NCBI RefSeq assembly: GCF_001310225.1
Contig: NZ_CP012898.1
Location: forward strand, 3,213,501 to 3,277,500
DNA from: Pseudalgibacter alginicilyticus
Lineage (GTDB): Bacteria > Bacteroidota > Bacteroidia > Flavobacteriales > Flavobacteriaceae
DNA: 64,000 nucleotides
Direction: 5' to 3'
Each line of letters starts with the position of its first letter. Position 1 is the first letter of the stretch. Below, one piece after another: positions 24,506 to 34,334 of this stretch. Position numbers and translations under genes: made by a program. The notes beneath the pieces are model-generated. The model ran no database searches. It was not told the origin of the DNA and saw nothing but the letters and a program-made list of their open reading frames with translations.

Positions 24506-25438
24506 ATGTTAAGTAGAGTCGCAAATAATCTAATATGGATGGATAGGTATATGGAGCGTGGTAATGGTATTATAAGTTTACTTAAAGTAAATTTTTATGC
24601 CAATCAAGACTCTCCAGAGCTTTTTTCATGGAGTCCAATTATTGAAAATTTTACCACCTATGATAATGAGTATTATACTGAAGATGCTTTAGAGTGTATT
24701 GAGTTCATGGTGTTGGATACAAGTAATATTAACTCAATTATCAATATTGTTACCAAGGCAAGAGAAAATGCAAGAAGTGTGCAAGAACACATTTCTAGAG
24801 AGCTGTGGTTATGTATTAATAACTATTACTTATATCTCACCAACAAAAATTTAGTTAAAAGGCTTAAGGAAGAGGATACGGTTGCGTTTTTAGATGATCT
24901 TATAAAGTTTCATTTAATTTATTATGGAACAGAGGATGTGACTCAAGAAAGAGGTCCTTCGTATTATTTTATGAATGTGGGGAAGTATTTAGAGCGTGTT
25001 ATACAAATATCAGATTTTACGGCATTAAAACTTATGGAAATTAGCAAAACATCTGATACTTTAGAGCAAAGTTTTTATTGGAAAAATTTGTTGTTATCTG
25101 TTGGAGGTTATCAATTCTATTTAAAAACTTATAAATCTTCTTTTGAAGAAAAACATGTTATTAAAATGGTTTTCCAAGATGAATTATTTCCTAGATCTAT
25201 ATCTTATTGTATAAATAAATTAAGAAGGGTTATAAGTATGCTAATAAACAGTGGTGAATTAGAGAAAAATAGAACTGAATTTTTATTAGGAAAGCTTGAA
25301 AGCACTATAAAATACACAACCATAGAAGGTATTAACGAACAGGGGTTAGATAATTTTATTTACGGTATTAAAGAAGATATTAGGAATATATCATTAAGTA
25401 TTAATACAGTGTACCTGTCTCATTCTAATTTAACTTAA
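24506..25438 (+). CDS. alpha-E domain protein (COG2307 family)
   Basis: A 310-residue all-alpha protein with the family's N-terminal signature MLSRVANNLIWMDRYMERGN and the ENARSVQEHISRELWLCINN segment, later GKYLERVIQISDFTALKLM and ELFPRSISYCINKLRR. The family accompanies the permuted ATP-grasp protein in many bacteria; no reaction has been demonstrated. No signal peptide or membrane helix is seen. It begins 25 nt after the ATP-grasp gene and ends 10 nt before the transglutaminase gene, so the three are almost certainly cotranscribed and likely act together. Confidence 0.9.
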   Translation: MLSRVANNLIWMDRYMERGNGIISLLKVNFYANQDSPELFSWSPIIENFTTYDNEYYTEDALECIEFMVLDTSNINSIINIVTKARENARSVQEHISRELWLCINNYYLYLTNKNLVKRLKEEDTVAFLDDLIKFHLIYYGTEDVTQERGPSYYFMNVGKYLERVIQISDFTALKLMEISKTSDTLEQSFYWKNLLLSVGGYQFYLKTYKSSFEEKHVIKMVFQDELFPRSISYCINKLRRVISMLINSGELEKNRTEFLLGKLESTIKYTTIEGINEQGLDNFIYGIKEDIRNISLSINTVYLSHSNLT

Positions 25439-25448
25439 AGAAAAAACA

Positions 25449-26396
25449 ATGGCAACTTTTTATATAAAGCACCTTACCAAGTACACGTATAGCGATTATG
25501 TTATTGATGGTGCAAGTCAAATCATGTTATATCCAATTAAAGATAATTTTCAAAATGTAGCTTCACAAAGAATTACCATAAGTGGTAACCCGTCTGTAGA
25601 AACTTATTTAGATTACTATAACAATGTGGTAGGTACTTTTATGTCTGTTGAACCTCATAATTCACTTTCTATAGTTTCAGATGTTGAGGTTACAACATAT
25701 TCTAAAATTTTTCCTGACGATTCTGTTTCAACTTCCGATCAGTGGGCAGAATTAGAAGCTTTAAAGAAAAATATTTATTACATAGATTTTTATGGTTACA
25801 CTAAGTTTAGTGGTACTAAAGACATCTTAAATTTAATAAAAACTAAGGATTTAAAAACCACATCTCCTTATAAAATTCTTCAAGAACTTTGCGAATATGT
25901 TCATAATAAATTTAAATATATACCAGGGGTAACCACTGTAAAATCAAGTTTGGATGATGTTTGGGCTTTAAAAGCTGGTGTTTGCCAGGATTTTACATCT
26001 GTTTTACTTCAAATAGTAAGAATGTTTGGTATTCCAGCACGCTACGTGAGTGGTTATATTTGTCCTAATGAAGAAATTACTCGAGGAGAAGGTGCCACAC
26101 ATGCTTGGGTAGAGGCCTATATTCCTTTTTATGGTTGGTTAGGGTTTGACCCTACAAATAACGCGTTGGCGAATGAAAACCACGTGAGGTTGGCAGTAGG
26201 GAAAGATTATAATGATTGCTCACCCGTTAAAGGAGTTTTTAAAGGTAAAGTTGAAGATAAGTTATTTGTTAAAGTAACGGTAAGCACTACAAAAGAAATG
26301 AGTGAAACAACCATTGCTTCAAATTCTGAAAACACTAATAGCTATAGGCAAAGTTTGGGAAGTATTCAACAGCAGCAACAGCAACAGCAACAATAA
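25449..26396 (+). CDS. transglutaminase-like cysteine protein with poly-Gln tail
   Basis: A 315-residue protein with an N-terminal beta-rich domain (FYIKHLTKYTYSDYVIDGAS) and a transglutaminase-like core. The catalytic triad is visible as Cys in KAGVCQDFTSVLLQIVRMFG, His in GATHAWVEAYIPFYGW and Asp in LGFDPTNN. Such enzymes in this operon type act as peptidases or amide-forming enzymes rather than classical cross-linkers (family-level inference). The last ten residues before the stop are Ile plus nine glutamines encoded by mixed CAG/CAA codons, an unusual low-complexity tail. No signal peptide is present. It is third and last in the operon. Confidence 0.88.
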   Translation: MATFYIKHLTKYTYSDYVIDGASQIMLYPIKDNFQNVASQRITISGNPSVETYLDYYNNVVGTFMSVEPHNSLSIVSDVEVTTYSKIFPDDSVSTSDQWAELEALKKNIYYIDFYGYTKFSGTKDILNLIKTKDLKTTSPYKILQELCEYVHNKFKYIPGVTTVKSSLDDVWALKAGVCQDFTSVLLQIVRMFGIPARYVSGYICPNEEITRGEGATHAWVEAYIPFYGWLGFDPTNNALANENHVRLAVGKDYNDCSPVKGVFKGKVEDKLFVKVTVSTTKEMSETTIASNSENTNSYRQSLGSIQQQQQQQQQ

Positions 26397-26472
26397 AAAA
26401 CAGCTTTTTTTTTGAATTACTATTTGGTTGAAAAATGGTAAGTTTTCTCTAATTTAAATTGATAAAGAAGTA

Positions 26473-26505
26473 TTTGTTTTCTTAACATTAAATTTGCTAC
26501 TTTTG
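26473..26505 (+). promoter_or_regulatory. promoter of the FKBP lipoprotein gene
   Basis: TTTG (26473-26476) and TACTTTTG (26498-26505) are separated by 21 nt, a full match to the Bacteroidota -33/-7 pattern. The -7 element is 27 nt before the ATG. Confidence 0.6.
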
Positions 26506-26532
26506 CTATCGAATTTAAAAAATCAATAAAAA

Positions 26533-27255
26533 ATGAAAATAGTTAAATTATTAAGTGTTGTTGTATTAGCATCAACAATTTTTTCATGTGATAAAGGAGC
26601 GAAAGCTCAATCATTAGAAACAGAAATTGACTCTGTTAGTTATGCAATAGGGTTAGATGTTGCAAGAAATGTTAAAGCTAGTTTTGAAGAAATCAACACT
26701 GATCTTTTCATTCAAGGATATAATAATGGTATTGATTCAACTAATATTTTGTTAGAGCAGGATAAAATAGGTCCTATTCTTCAGGCATTTTTTCAAAAAA
26801 AGCAACAGGAAGCAGCTGAAAAGCAACAAGCAGAGGCAGCAAAAAAAGCAGAAGCTGAATTTGCTGATGTTAAAGCCGCAGGAGAAAAATTCTTAGAAGA
26901 GAATAAGGCAAAAGAAGGTGTTATGGTAACTGAAAGCGGGTTACAATATCAAGTGTTGAAAGAAGGAAGTGGAGCTAAGCCAACAGCATCTTCAAGTGTA
27001 AAAGTACATTACCACGGAACATTAACAGACGGAACCGTTTTTGATAGTTCAGTTGATAGAGGTGAGCCAGCAACATTTGGTGTTGGTCAAGTTATAAAAG
27101 GATGGACAGAAGGCTTACAATTAATGACAGAAGGCTCTAAATACAAATTTTTCATTCCTCAAGATTTAGCTTATGGAGCAACTCCAAGAGGTGGTGGACC
27201 AATAAAACCTTTTTCAACATTAGTATTTGAAGTAGAATTGTTAGAGGTAAATTAA
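26533..27255 (+). CDS. FKBP-type peptidyl-prolyl isomerase lipoprotein
   Basis: A 240-residue lipoprotein (signal LLSVVVLASTIFSC) of the FkpA/Mip type. An N-terminal dimerisation region (SYAIGLDVARNVKASFEEIN) leads into a long Ala/Gln/Glu/Lys helix (about 90-130). The C-terminal FKBP domain has KVHYHGTLTDGTVFDSSVDR, FGVGQVIKGWTEGLQLMTEG, FFIPQDLAYGA and a closing LVFEVELLEV strand. It catalyses cis-trans isomerisation of prolyl bonds and assists folding of exported proteins at the envelope. It is monocistronic, with its own promoter and a strong terminator at 27340. Confidence 0.93.
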   Translation: MKIVKLLSVVVLASTIFSCDKGAKAQSLETEIDSVSYAIGLDVARNVKASFEEINTDLFIQGYNNGIDSTNILLEQDKIGPILQAFFQKKQQEAAEKQQAEAAKKAEAEFADVKAAGEKFLEENKAKEGVMVTESGLQYQVLKEGSGAKPTASSSVKVHYHGTLTDGTVFDSSVDRGEPATFGVGQVIKGWTEGLQLMTEGSKYKFFIPQDLAYGATPRGGGPIKPFSTLVFEVELLEVN

Positions 27256-27339
27256 TTTAAATACTGTTTCCTTAGCGGATATAAAACTTTTTATATCAGC
27301 AAGTTGAAATGTACGTAGGTAATCAAATAATAATATTAA

Positions 27340-27368
27340 AACAGGAAGTTAAGGCTTCCTGTTTTTTT
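27340..27368 (+). terminator. Rho-independent terminator after the FKBP gene
   Basis: AACAGGAAG (27340-27348) pairs perfectly with CTTCCTGTT (27355-27363) across a 6-nt loop, and the T-run continues to 27368. Confidence 0.8.
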
Positions 27369-27374
27369 GTTTAG

Positions 27375-27382
27375 TAAATTTG
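27375..27382 (+). promoter_or_regulatory. candidate -7 element for era
   Basis: TAAATTTG fits TAnnTTTG and ends 21 nt before the era ATG at 27404, immediately after the terminator of the upstream gene. It overlaps the longer reading frame from 27380, supporting the later start. Confidence 0.4.
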
Positions 27383-27403
27383 TATAAAATAAAGCAATAC
27401 CAC

Positions 27404-28285
27404 ATGAATCATAAGGCCGGATTTGTAAATATTATAGGAAACCCGAACGTTGGAAAATCTACGTTGATGAATGCGTTTGTGGGCGAAAAGTTATCTATTA
27501 TCACATCCAAAGCACAAACGACCAGGCATCGTATTTTGGGTATTGTTAATGGGGATGAATTTCAAGTGGTGTTAAGTGATACGCCAGGTATCATAAAGCC
27601 AGCTTACGAATTGCAAGAATCTATGATGGGTTTTGTGAAATCTGCTTTTGAAGATGCTGATATTTTACTTTACATGGTTGAAATTGGAGAGCAAACACTT
27701 AAAGATGAAGATTTTTTTAATAAAATAAGAAATTCTAAAATTCCAGTATTATTACTTTTAAATAAGATTGACAAATCAGACCAAACACAATTGGAAACAC
27801 AGGTGCAGCTATGGGCAGAAAAAGTGCCAAATGCTGAAATCATTCCTATTTCAGCGTTAGAAGGGTTTCAGGTAAAAGCAGTGTTTGATAGAATTGTTGA
27901 ATTGCTTCCAGAATCGCCACCATTCTATCCAAAAGATCAGCTAACCGATAAGCCAGAGCGCTTTTTTATAAATGAAACCATTAGAGAAAAAATTCTGTTA
28001 CATTACAAAAAAGAAATTCCTTATGCTGTTGAGGTGGATACTGAAGAGTTTTTTGAAGAAGAAACTATTATTCGGGTAAGATCAGTGATTATGGTAGAGC
28101 GTGAAACTCAAAAAGGGATTATAATTGGTCATAAAGGAAGTGCATTAAAGCGGGTTGGAGTTGAAGCTAGAAAAGATTTAGAAACCTTTTTTGGAAAACA
28201 AATCCATTTAGAATTGTATGTGAAAGTAAATAAGAACTGGCGTAGCAATCAAAACCAATTAAAACGTTTTGGCTACAATAATTAA
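27404..28285 (+). CDS. era: GTPase Era
   Basis: Era is an essential GTPase that binds the 3' end of 16S rRNA during small-subunit assembly. The G motifs are all visible: G1 GNPNVGKS, G2 TTRHR, G3 DTPG, G4 LNKID and G5 ISAL. The C-terminal KH domain follows (IIIGHKGSALKRVGVEARKD, LELYVKVNKNWR). From the ATG at 27404 the protein is 293 residues, normal for Era. The longer frame from TTG at 27380 adds eight residues upstream of the conserved N-terminus. der, another ribosome GTPase gene, lies 0.7 kb downstream, with a minus-strand gene between them. Confidence 0.95.
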   Translation: MNHKAGFVNIIGNPNVGKSTLMNAFVGEKLSIITSKAQTTRHRILGIVNGDEFQVVLSDTPGIIKPAYELQESMMGFVKSAFEDADILLYMVEIGEQTLKDEDFFNKIRNSKIPVLLLLNKIDKSDQTQLETQVQLWAEKVPNAEIIPISALEGFQVKAVFDRIVELLPESPPFYPKDQLTDKPERFFINETIREKILLHYKKEIPYAVEVDTEEFFEEETIIRVRSVIMVERETQKGIIIGHKGSALKRVGVEARKDLETFFGKQIHLELYVKVNKNWRSNQNQLKRFGYNN

Positions 28286-28291
28286 AGTTTG

Positions 28292-28795
28292 TTAAAGCGT
28301 CTGTTCATTTAATACACGATACATAAAATCATTTAAGGCCTTCATTTCTTTTATATTAGATACTTTTCCAATACTACCGGCAAAGTATAAAGCAATCCAA
28401 ATAACAACCATCAAAATCATGATACTTAATTGTACCGTAAAGTTTTGATTTAAGTTCCAATTGGTAAAAGCCCAAACTCCAAAGGCAATAAATAAACAGG
28501 CAATAACAAAGTGTAAAAACATAAAAAGTGTCCAAACGGTGGGATTGGGGCCAAATAAACCGCTTACCGTACAAATATTTTTGTTTATTTCATTAATTTC
28601 TAAATGTAATTGTGGCGACCAAAAATGTTGCTCTGCTTTTGGTAACATAATAAATACATGATCATCAATTCTATTTACTATAAAATTGGATTGGGTTGTT
28701 TTAGTAGTTTCAAAATCACTTAAAACAGTTTCATTGTTTTTAGATACTTCAAATTTGAAACGCGGACGTAAAACAATATCATTAGATAGTGTCAT
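28292..28795 (-). CDS. hypothetical two-helix membrane protein
   Basis: A 167-residue protein without a recognised domain. An N-terminal soluble part (about 1-80, RPRFKFEVSKNNETVLSDFE; HVFIMLPKAEQHFWSPQLHL) precedes two membrane helices (FMFLHFVIACLFIAFGVWAF and VQLSIMILMVVIWIALYFAG) and a short tail. Placement between era and der on the opposite strand seems conserved in flavobacteria as far as I recall, and some databases call it GTP-binding from its neighbours alone; no GTPase motif is present. It ends 6 nt from the era stop, tail to tail. Confidence 0.65.
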   Translation of the reverse strand: MTLSNDIVLRPRFKFEVSKNNETVLSDFETTKTTQSNFIVNRIDDHVFIMLPKAEQHFWSPQLHLEINEINKNICTVSGLFGPNPTVWTLFMFLHFVIACLFIAFGVWAFTNWNLNQNFTVQLSIMILMVVIWIALYFAGSIGKVSNIKEMKALNDFMYRVLNEQTL

Positions 28796-28963
28796 TTAGT
28801 TTGATTTATGGGTATGTAAATTACAGTTTTTTCTTTAAAATTGATAAATTTTATTATTTACTAAAAACGGTGGGACATCGAGTATATTTCCTATTTTTGC
28901 AAAAGTTTTCAGGAACCTTGTAAACAAATCGGTTTTAGCCTGTTACCATTAATTTTTAAGAGT

Positions 28964-30268
28964 ATGAGCAATATAGTCGCAATAGTAGGTCGTCCCAATG
29001 TAGGGAAATCAACGTTTTTTAATCGTTTAATCCAACGTCGTGAAGCTATTGTGGATGCTGTTAGTGGTGTTACTAGAGATCGTCATTATGGAAAAAGCGA
29101 TTGGAATGGTAAAGAGTTTTCTTTAATTGATACTGGTGGTTATGTAAAAGGAAGTGATGATGTTTTTGAAGCAGAAATTGATAAACAAGTAGAGTTGGCT
29201 ATAGAAGAGGCCGATGCTATTATTTTTATGGTAGATGTAGAGTCAGGTGTTACAGGGATGGATGAAGAGGTTGCTAAACTATTAAGAAAAGTCAAAAAGC
29301 CTGTTTTTTTAGTTGTTAATAAGGTAGATAATGCTAAACGCGCTGAAGATGCTGTAGAATTTTATTCATTAGGATTGGGGGAGTATTATACGGTTGCTAG
29401 TATAAATGGTAGTGGAACAGGGGAGTTATTAGATGCTTTGGTGGAAGCCTTGCCAGAAAAAGAAACCGTCGTTCAGGAAGATTTGCCCCGTTTTGCAGTT
29501 GTTGGACGTCCTAATGCAGGAAAATCATCTTTTATTAATGCACTAATTGGAGAAGATAGATATATAGTTACCGATATTGCAGGTACTACACGTGATTCTA
29601 TTGATACCAAATACAACCGTTTTGGTTTTGAATTTAATTTAGTTGATACTGCAGGTATTAGAAGAAAATCTAAAGTAAAAGAGGATTTAGAGTTTTACTC
29701 GGTTATGAGAAGTGTACGTGCCATTGAGCATAGCGATGTGTGTTTAATTGTTTTAGATGCCACTCGTGGGTTTGATGGACAAGTACAAAATATTTTTTGG
29801 TTAGCAGAACGAAATAGAAAAGGGATTGTTATTTTGGTAAATAAATGGGATTTGGTTGAGAAAGATCATAAATCTGTAAAGGAATACGAAAAAGCTATCA
29901 GACGTCAAATGGAACCTTTTGTAGATGTGCCTATTGTTTTTATTTCTGTTTTAACAAAACAGCGTATTTTTAAAGCTATTGAAACTGCTGTTGAGGTTTA
30001 TAAAAACCGTTCTAAAAAAATTAAAACAAGTCAGCTTAATGATATTTTTCTTCCTATTATAGAAAACTATCCGCCACCAGCTTATAAGGCTAAATTTGTT
30101 AAGATTAAATACATTATGCAGTTGCCAACACCGCAACCACAATTTGCGTTTTTCTGTAACCTGCCTCAGTATGTAAAAGAACCATATAAGCGTTTCTTGG
30201 AGAATAAATTACGCGAACATTTTGATTTTACTGGTGTTCCTGTGAGTGTGTACATGCGGAAAAAATAG
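28964..30268 (+). CDS. der: ribosome biogenesis GTPase Der (EngA)
   Basis: A 434-residue protein with two tandem GTPase domains and a C-terminal KH-like domain, the defining architecture of Der, which acts in large-subunit assembly. First G domain: [17 protein letters not shown]. Second: [22 protein letters not shown]. The C-terminus contains [20 protein letters not shown] and ends in [11 protein letters not shown]. Start at 28964 is fixed by [12 protein letters not shown]. It is monocistronic, with 243 bp of AT-rich DNA before the next gene. Confidence 0.96.
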   Translation: MSNIVAIVGRPNVGKSTFFNRLIQRREAIVDAVSGVTRDRHYGKSDWNGKEFSLIDTGGYVKGSDDVFEAEIDKQVELAIEEADAIIFMVDVESGVTGMDEEVAKLLRKVKKPVFLVVNKVDNAKRAEDAVEFYSLGLGEYYTVASINGSGTGELLDALVEALPEKETVVQEDLPRFAVVGRPNAGKSSFINALIGEDRYIVTDIAGTTRDSIDTKYNRFGFEFNLVDTAGIRRKSKVKEDLEFYSVMRSVRAIEHSDVCLIVLDATRGFDGQVQNIFWLAERNRKGIVILVNKWDLVEKDHKSVKEYEKAIRRQMEPFVDVPIVFISVLTKQRIFKAIETAVEVYKNRSKKIKTSQLNDIFLPIIENYPPPAYKAKFVKIKYIMQLPTPQPQFAFFCNLPQYVKEPYKRFLENKLREHFDFTGVPVSVYMRKK

Positions 30269-30511
30269 TTTTTCGGAATATATGTTTTTTTTATATTGAT
30301 AATTCGGGACTTGAAACAAAAAAATAGGATAATTAGTTGCGTGTTTTTTTGTTGTTTTTCATTTATTGATGTTTTAAACGTATCATAGTATTCTTGCTTT
30401 TTTTAACAGTTTTAAGCTTCTAATTAACATATTATTAAGGGTTTTAGAGTTTATTGGTATTATTATTGTTCACTTTTTAGGTTTAATAATACCAATTAAT
30501 TTAATTAACCA

Positions 30512-33262
30512 ATGAAGTATTTTGTTCTAAGTATTTTACTTGTATTTACAACCTTTGCTTTTTCGCAATCAAAGTCCTTTCAAATTACAGGAAAACTAAT
30601 TTCTGCTGAAGATAATCAACCATTAGAAGCAGCAACGGTTTATGTGGAACGTTTAAAAGATAGTTCGTTGGTGACCTACAACATTACCGATTTCGATGGA
30701 GGTTTTTCATTAGAAAATCAAACGAGCGATTCAAAATTAAAGTTGCTTATTTCTTATGTGGGATATCAAACCTATTCAAAAATTATAAATCTTAGCGATT
30801 CTGAAATCAATTTAGGGACTGTTGAAATGCGTTTAGATGCAAATGCTTTAAATGAAGTGGTAATAACCTCTACGGCACCAATTACTATTAAAAAAGATAC
30901 CATGGAATTTAATGCAAATTCTTTTAAAACAAAAAAAGATGCCAATGTAGAAGATTTATTGAAAGAATTGCCTGGAGTTGAAATTGATGAAGAAGGTGGT
31001 ATAACAGTAAATGGAAAGGATGTAGACAAGGTTTTAGTTAACGGTAAACCATTTTTTGGTGACGACCCCACCATTACCACCAGGAATTTAACCAAAGATA
31101 TTATTGAGAAAATTCAAGTTTTAGATACTAAAACAAAAGACCAAGCTTTTACAGGTGAGGAGTCTGATAGCGAAAATAAAACAGTGAATTTGGTGATAAA
31201 AGAGGAAAACAACAAAGGTGTTTTTGGACGTGTAGCTGGAGGAGTAGGTACCGATGAGCGTTACGAATTTGCAGGTATGTTTAATAGGTTTGATAATGAT
31301 CAGCGTATTAGTGTTTTAGCTGGTGGAAATAATGTAAACTCTCCAGGGTTTAGTTTTGGCGAAATTCGAAAAATGTTTGGAGGTAGTATAGATAGTCGGT
31401 CTTTTGGTGGCGGACAAGGTATTACAACTTCAAAAAATTTTGGAACAAATTATGCCGATGAATTTTCAGAAGGACGAGATATAACTGCAAATTATTTCTA
31501 TTCAGAAAGTAGTTCAGAAAATAAATCAACCAGAGATAGAGAAAATATTTTACCAGATTCTAGATATTTTACGAATTCTAATTCTAGTTCTTATAGTGAT
31601 AATAAAAATCATAAAATGAATTTAGAATATGATATAGAAATAGATTCAACCTTATTAATTAATATCGAACCTCGATTTAGCTATACCAATAGTAGAACGG
31701 TTTATAACGAAGATGAAGCTTCTAGTGATGCATCAAATGTTTTAACCAATGAATCTGTTTCTATTTCTGATGTTGAAACTATAGGGCGTAACTTTAATAA
31801 TGACATTGATGTTACGAAACGATTTGGTACTAAAGGCGCCTTTGTAAAGTTTAGTTTGGAAAATGAATTTGATTCAAGAGATAGGGATGATTATTTAAAT
31901 TCTGAAACAAATATATACGGTGATAACTCAGAAACAATTGTTAGAGATCAGTTTACAGATGAAAAACGAGATATTACTAATTTTAACTCACAGCTTACTT
32001 ACAGGATGCCTTTAGTAGGGAGGTCTTTTTACGTTGACTTAAAATATCAATACAATAGAAATAAGCAGGAAGATGTTAAAAGTACTTATGATAAAGATGT
32101 CAACACAGGTGAATTTACAGACTTCAATACAGATTTAAGTACTTCTTTTGAGTATATAAATGAAACCACTTCACCAGCAGTTGAGCTTGAGTATAGAGAC
32201 AAAAAAATGTCAACAAGTTTTGAAACAAGCTACCTTTTTAGGAATTTAAAAAGTAAAGATAATTTACGGCCAATATTAAATTTAAACAGAGATTTTGAAG
32301 CTGTGGAGTTGCGTTATAGGTTCAGATATAGATTTAGTACTAAAGAATCATTTTCACTTGGTTATACCTTAAATAATGACGCGCCCCAAATAAATCAATT
32401 ACAAGCATTTCAAAATGTATCAAACCCATTAAATACGGTTATTGGTAATCCAAATCTTAACCCTGAATCTAACCATAGTATTTATATGCGATACAATTCT
32501 TATGATTTTCAAAAAGGTTCTGGGTTTTACGGGTATTTAAGAGCTAATTTTGAGGAGAATAAAGTGGTGTCTAAGTCCACTATAAACGAAGATTTAGTCA
32601 AGGAAACTACTTATGCTAATGTAGATGGTTCATATGGATACTATGGATTTATGTCTTATAATAAGAAAGTACGATTAGACTCGATACGAACGGTAGATGT
32701 TAATATTGGTATTGGACCTAATGTTAGTAGAAATATAAATTTTAATAATGATGTTAAATATGCAAGCCAAAATGTTTCGTTAGCACCATCAGCGGCTTTG
32801 CGTTTCATTTGGAAAGATGTCATGGAATTTAATCCAAGGTACAGTATGTCTTTTACAAAATCTTCATATGATATTGAGCGTTTTGAAGATCAAGAATTTG
32901 TAAATCATTCACTCAACTTAAATACGGCAACCTTTTTACCTAAAAAATTTGAGTGGCGTAATGATATTCAATTTAATTACAACCCTAATATAGCGCCAGG
33001 GTTTCAAAATAGTGCATGGTTTTGGAATACGACATTAGCTTATTCCGTATTAGAAGATCAAGGTACAGTGACATTAAAAGCTTACGATTTGTTAAATCAA
33101 AATACCAATGCACGTCGTATAGCAACAGCAAACTATATTGAAGATTCAGAAAGTACCGTTTTGCAACAATATTTTATGTTGAGTTTTAGCTGGAAATTTA
33201 ATAGTTTGGGTAGTGCAGCCTATGAAACAGATGATAGAGGCGGTAGGTATAGAAGGCGTTAG
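30512..33262 (+). CDS. TonB-dependent-receptor-like outer membrane beta-barrel protein
   Basis: A 916-residue secreted protein (signal FVLSILLVFTTFAFSQS). Residues 25-110 are a carboxypeptidase regulatory-like beta sandwich (EDNQPLEAATVYVERLKDSS). It is followed by a plug-like region (NVEDLLKELPGVEIDEEGGI, VLVNGKPFFGDD) and a long barrel with the repeated aromatic strands of the 'outer membrane protein beta-barrel' family. A final F is not present; the C-terminus is RGGRYRRR, unusually basic. It is probably an uptake or signalling receptor, ligand unknown. No SusD-type partner is adjacent, so it belongs to the stand-alone type. No terminator or clear promoter is visible. Confidence 0.85.
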   Translation: MKYFVLSILLVFTTFAFSQSKSFQITGKLISAEDNQPLEAATVYVERLKDSSLVTYNITDFDGGFSLENQTSDSKLKLLISYVGYQTYSKIINLSDSEINLGTVEMRLDANALNEVVITSTAPITIKKDTMEFNANSFKTKKDANVEDLLKELPGVEIDEEGGITVNGKDVDKVLVNGKPFFGDDPTITTRNLTKDIIEKIQVLDTKTKDQAFTGEESDSENKTVNLVIKEENNKGVFGRVAGGVGTDERYEFAGMFNRFDNDQRISVLAGGNNVNSPGFSFGEIRKMFGGSIDSRSFGGGQGITTSKNFGTNYADEFSEGRDITANYFYSESSSENKSTRDRENILPDSRYFTNSNSSSYSDNKNHKMNLEYDIEIDSTLLINIEPRFSYTNSRTVYNEDEASSDASNVLTNESVSISDVETIGRNFNNDIDVTKRFGTKGAFVKFSLENEFDSRDRDDYLNSETNIYGDNSETIVRDQFTDEKRDITNFNSQLTYRMPLVGRSFYVDLKYQYNRNKQEDVKSTYDKDVNTGEFTDFNTDLSTSFEYINETTSPAVELEYRDKKMSTSFETSYLFRNLKSKDNLRPILNLNRDFEAVELRYRFRYRFSTKESFSLGYTLNNDAPQINQLQAFQNVSNPLNTVIGNPNLNPESNHSIYMRYNSYDFQKGSGFYGYLRANFEENKVVSKSTINEDLVKETTYANVDGSYGYYGFMSYNKKVRLDSIRTVDVNIGIGPNVSRNINFNNDVKYASQNVSLAPSAALRFIWKDVMEFNPRYSMSFTKSSYDIERFEDQEFVNHSLNLNTATFLPKKFEWRNDIQFNYNPNIAPGFQNSAWFWNTTLAYSVLEDQGTVTLKAYDLLNQNTNARRIATANYIEDSESTVLQQYFMLSFSWKFNSLGSAAYETDDRGGRYRRR

Positions 33263-33469
33263 TAAAACAAGCTAATTTGTTGTTGTATACTTATCTTTTT
33301 ATTATAACTTGTTTGTTATATGACAAAAGTATAAATAGATGAGATTTCTTGTAGGGGGGAGTTTTTACTTTATAGAAATAACAAACATCTAGTTTATATT
33401 ATCAAACAATTAGTTTTTGTTTACAATTGAAACCTTATACTTGCTAACAGGGAGAAAGGATATTAAAAT

Positions 33470-34327
33470 TTACCAACTTCCTCCAGCGCCACCTCCCGAA
33501 AAGCCACCGCCACCAAAGCCGCCACCAAAGCCACCGCCAAAGCCACCGCCACCAGAACTTCCGCCCCAGCCACTTGATGAACGTCCGCCATAACTGCCAC
33601 GCCCCATATTACTTAATATAATGGCGTCTAAAATGCTAATTCCACCAGATTTATTTCCGCCATTTTTACCACCGCCACCATGTCTGTTTTTTGAAATAGA
33701 AACGAGTATAATTATAAAAATAAAAATAAGCATGATAATTACTTGTGAAGGAAACCCGCTGTCGGTTGCAGATTTCCGAGTGCCTTTATATTCGCCGTTT
33801 AGAACTTGAAAAATAGCATCTGCTCCTTTGTTTAAACCACTGTAGTAATCATTTTTTCTAAATTCGGGAATAATAATATTGCGTATAAGTTCTCCAGTAA
33901 TACCAGCCGTTAATTTATGCTCCACACCATATCCAGGAGCAATCCATATTTGTCTGTCGTCTCGAGCAAGTAAAATGAACACACCATTATCTTCTTTGGC
34001 TTGACCAACCCCCCATTCATGACCCCATCTTGGAGCTAAAAGCCCAATATTTTCACCTTTTGTACTGCCAATTATGGCCACTACAATTTGTGTGGAAGTT
34101 GTGTCAGAATACTTTATAAGTTTCTGCTCTAAAGTGCTTTTTTCAGATGATGAAAGTAAATTTACGTAGTCATAAACACTCGTTTGTTCTTCTGTTTTAG
34201 TCGGTTTTTCTGGAATGTTAAATTGAGCAAACGCAATGTTAAAAGAAAGAAGCGTGAACAACAGAATACGGATAAGCGCTGTTTGTTTTTTGTTATGAGA
34301 CTGATTACTGATTATTAAAACCTGCAT
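33470..34327 (-). CDS. TPM domain protein with Gly-rich tail (YgcG-like)
   Basis: About 285 residues from the ATG at 34327. A signal peptide (ALIRILLFTLLSFNIAFA) precedes a TPM domain (about 45-165: YVNLLSSSEKSTLEQKLIKY, APRWGHEWGVGQAKEDNGVF, WIAPGYGVEHKLTAG). A membrane helix (VIIMLIFIFIIILVSI) and a Gly/Ser-rich tail (last 40 residues, GGFGGGFGGG repeats) follow. The tail is typical of YgcG-type proteins. The frame could extend to 34378, but that would overlap the upstream gene and displace the signal. TPM proteins act near the membrane; one studied role is in photosystem repair, which does not apply here. Last gene of the LemA cluster. Confidence 0.85.
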   Translation of the reverse strand: MQVLIISNQSHNKKQTALIRILLFTLLSFNIAFAQFNIPEKPTKTEEQTSVYDYVNLLSSSEKSTLEQKLIKYSDTTSTQIVVAIIGSTKGENIGLLAPRWGHEWGVGQAKEDNGVFILLARDDRQIWIAPGYGVEHKLTAGITGELIRNIIIPEFRKNDYYSGLNKGADAIFQVLNGEYKGTRKSATDSGFPSQVIIMLIFIFIIILVSISKNRHGGGGKNGGNKSGGISILDAIILSNMGRGSYGGRSSSGWGGSSGGGGFGGGFGGGFGGGGFSGGGAGGSW

Positions 34328-34334
34328 ATTTAAT

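Noticed and set aside
26370..26394. CAG/CAA repeat as a phase-variation switch
   Set aside because: Repeat unit is a multiple of three at the very end of the gene, so slippage would change tail length but not frame.
28292..28795. GTP-binding function for the gene between era and der
   Set aside because: None of the G1-G5 motifs is present; the idea comes only from its neighbours.
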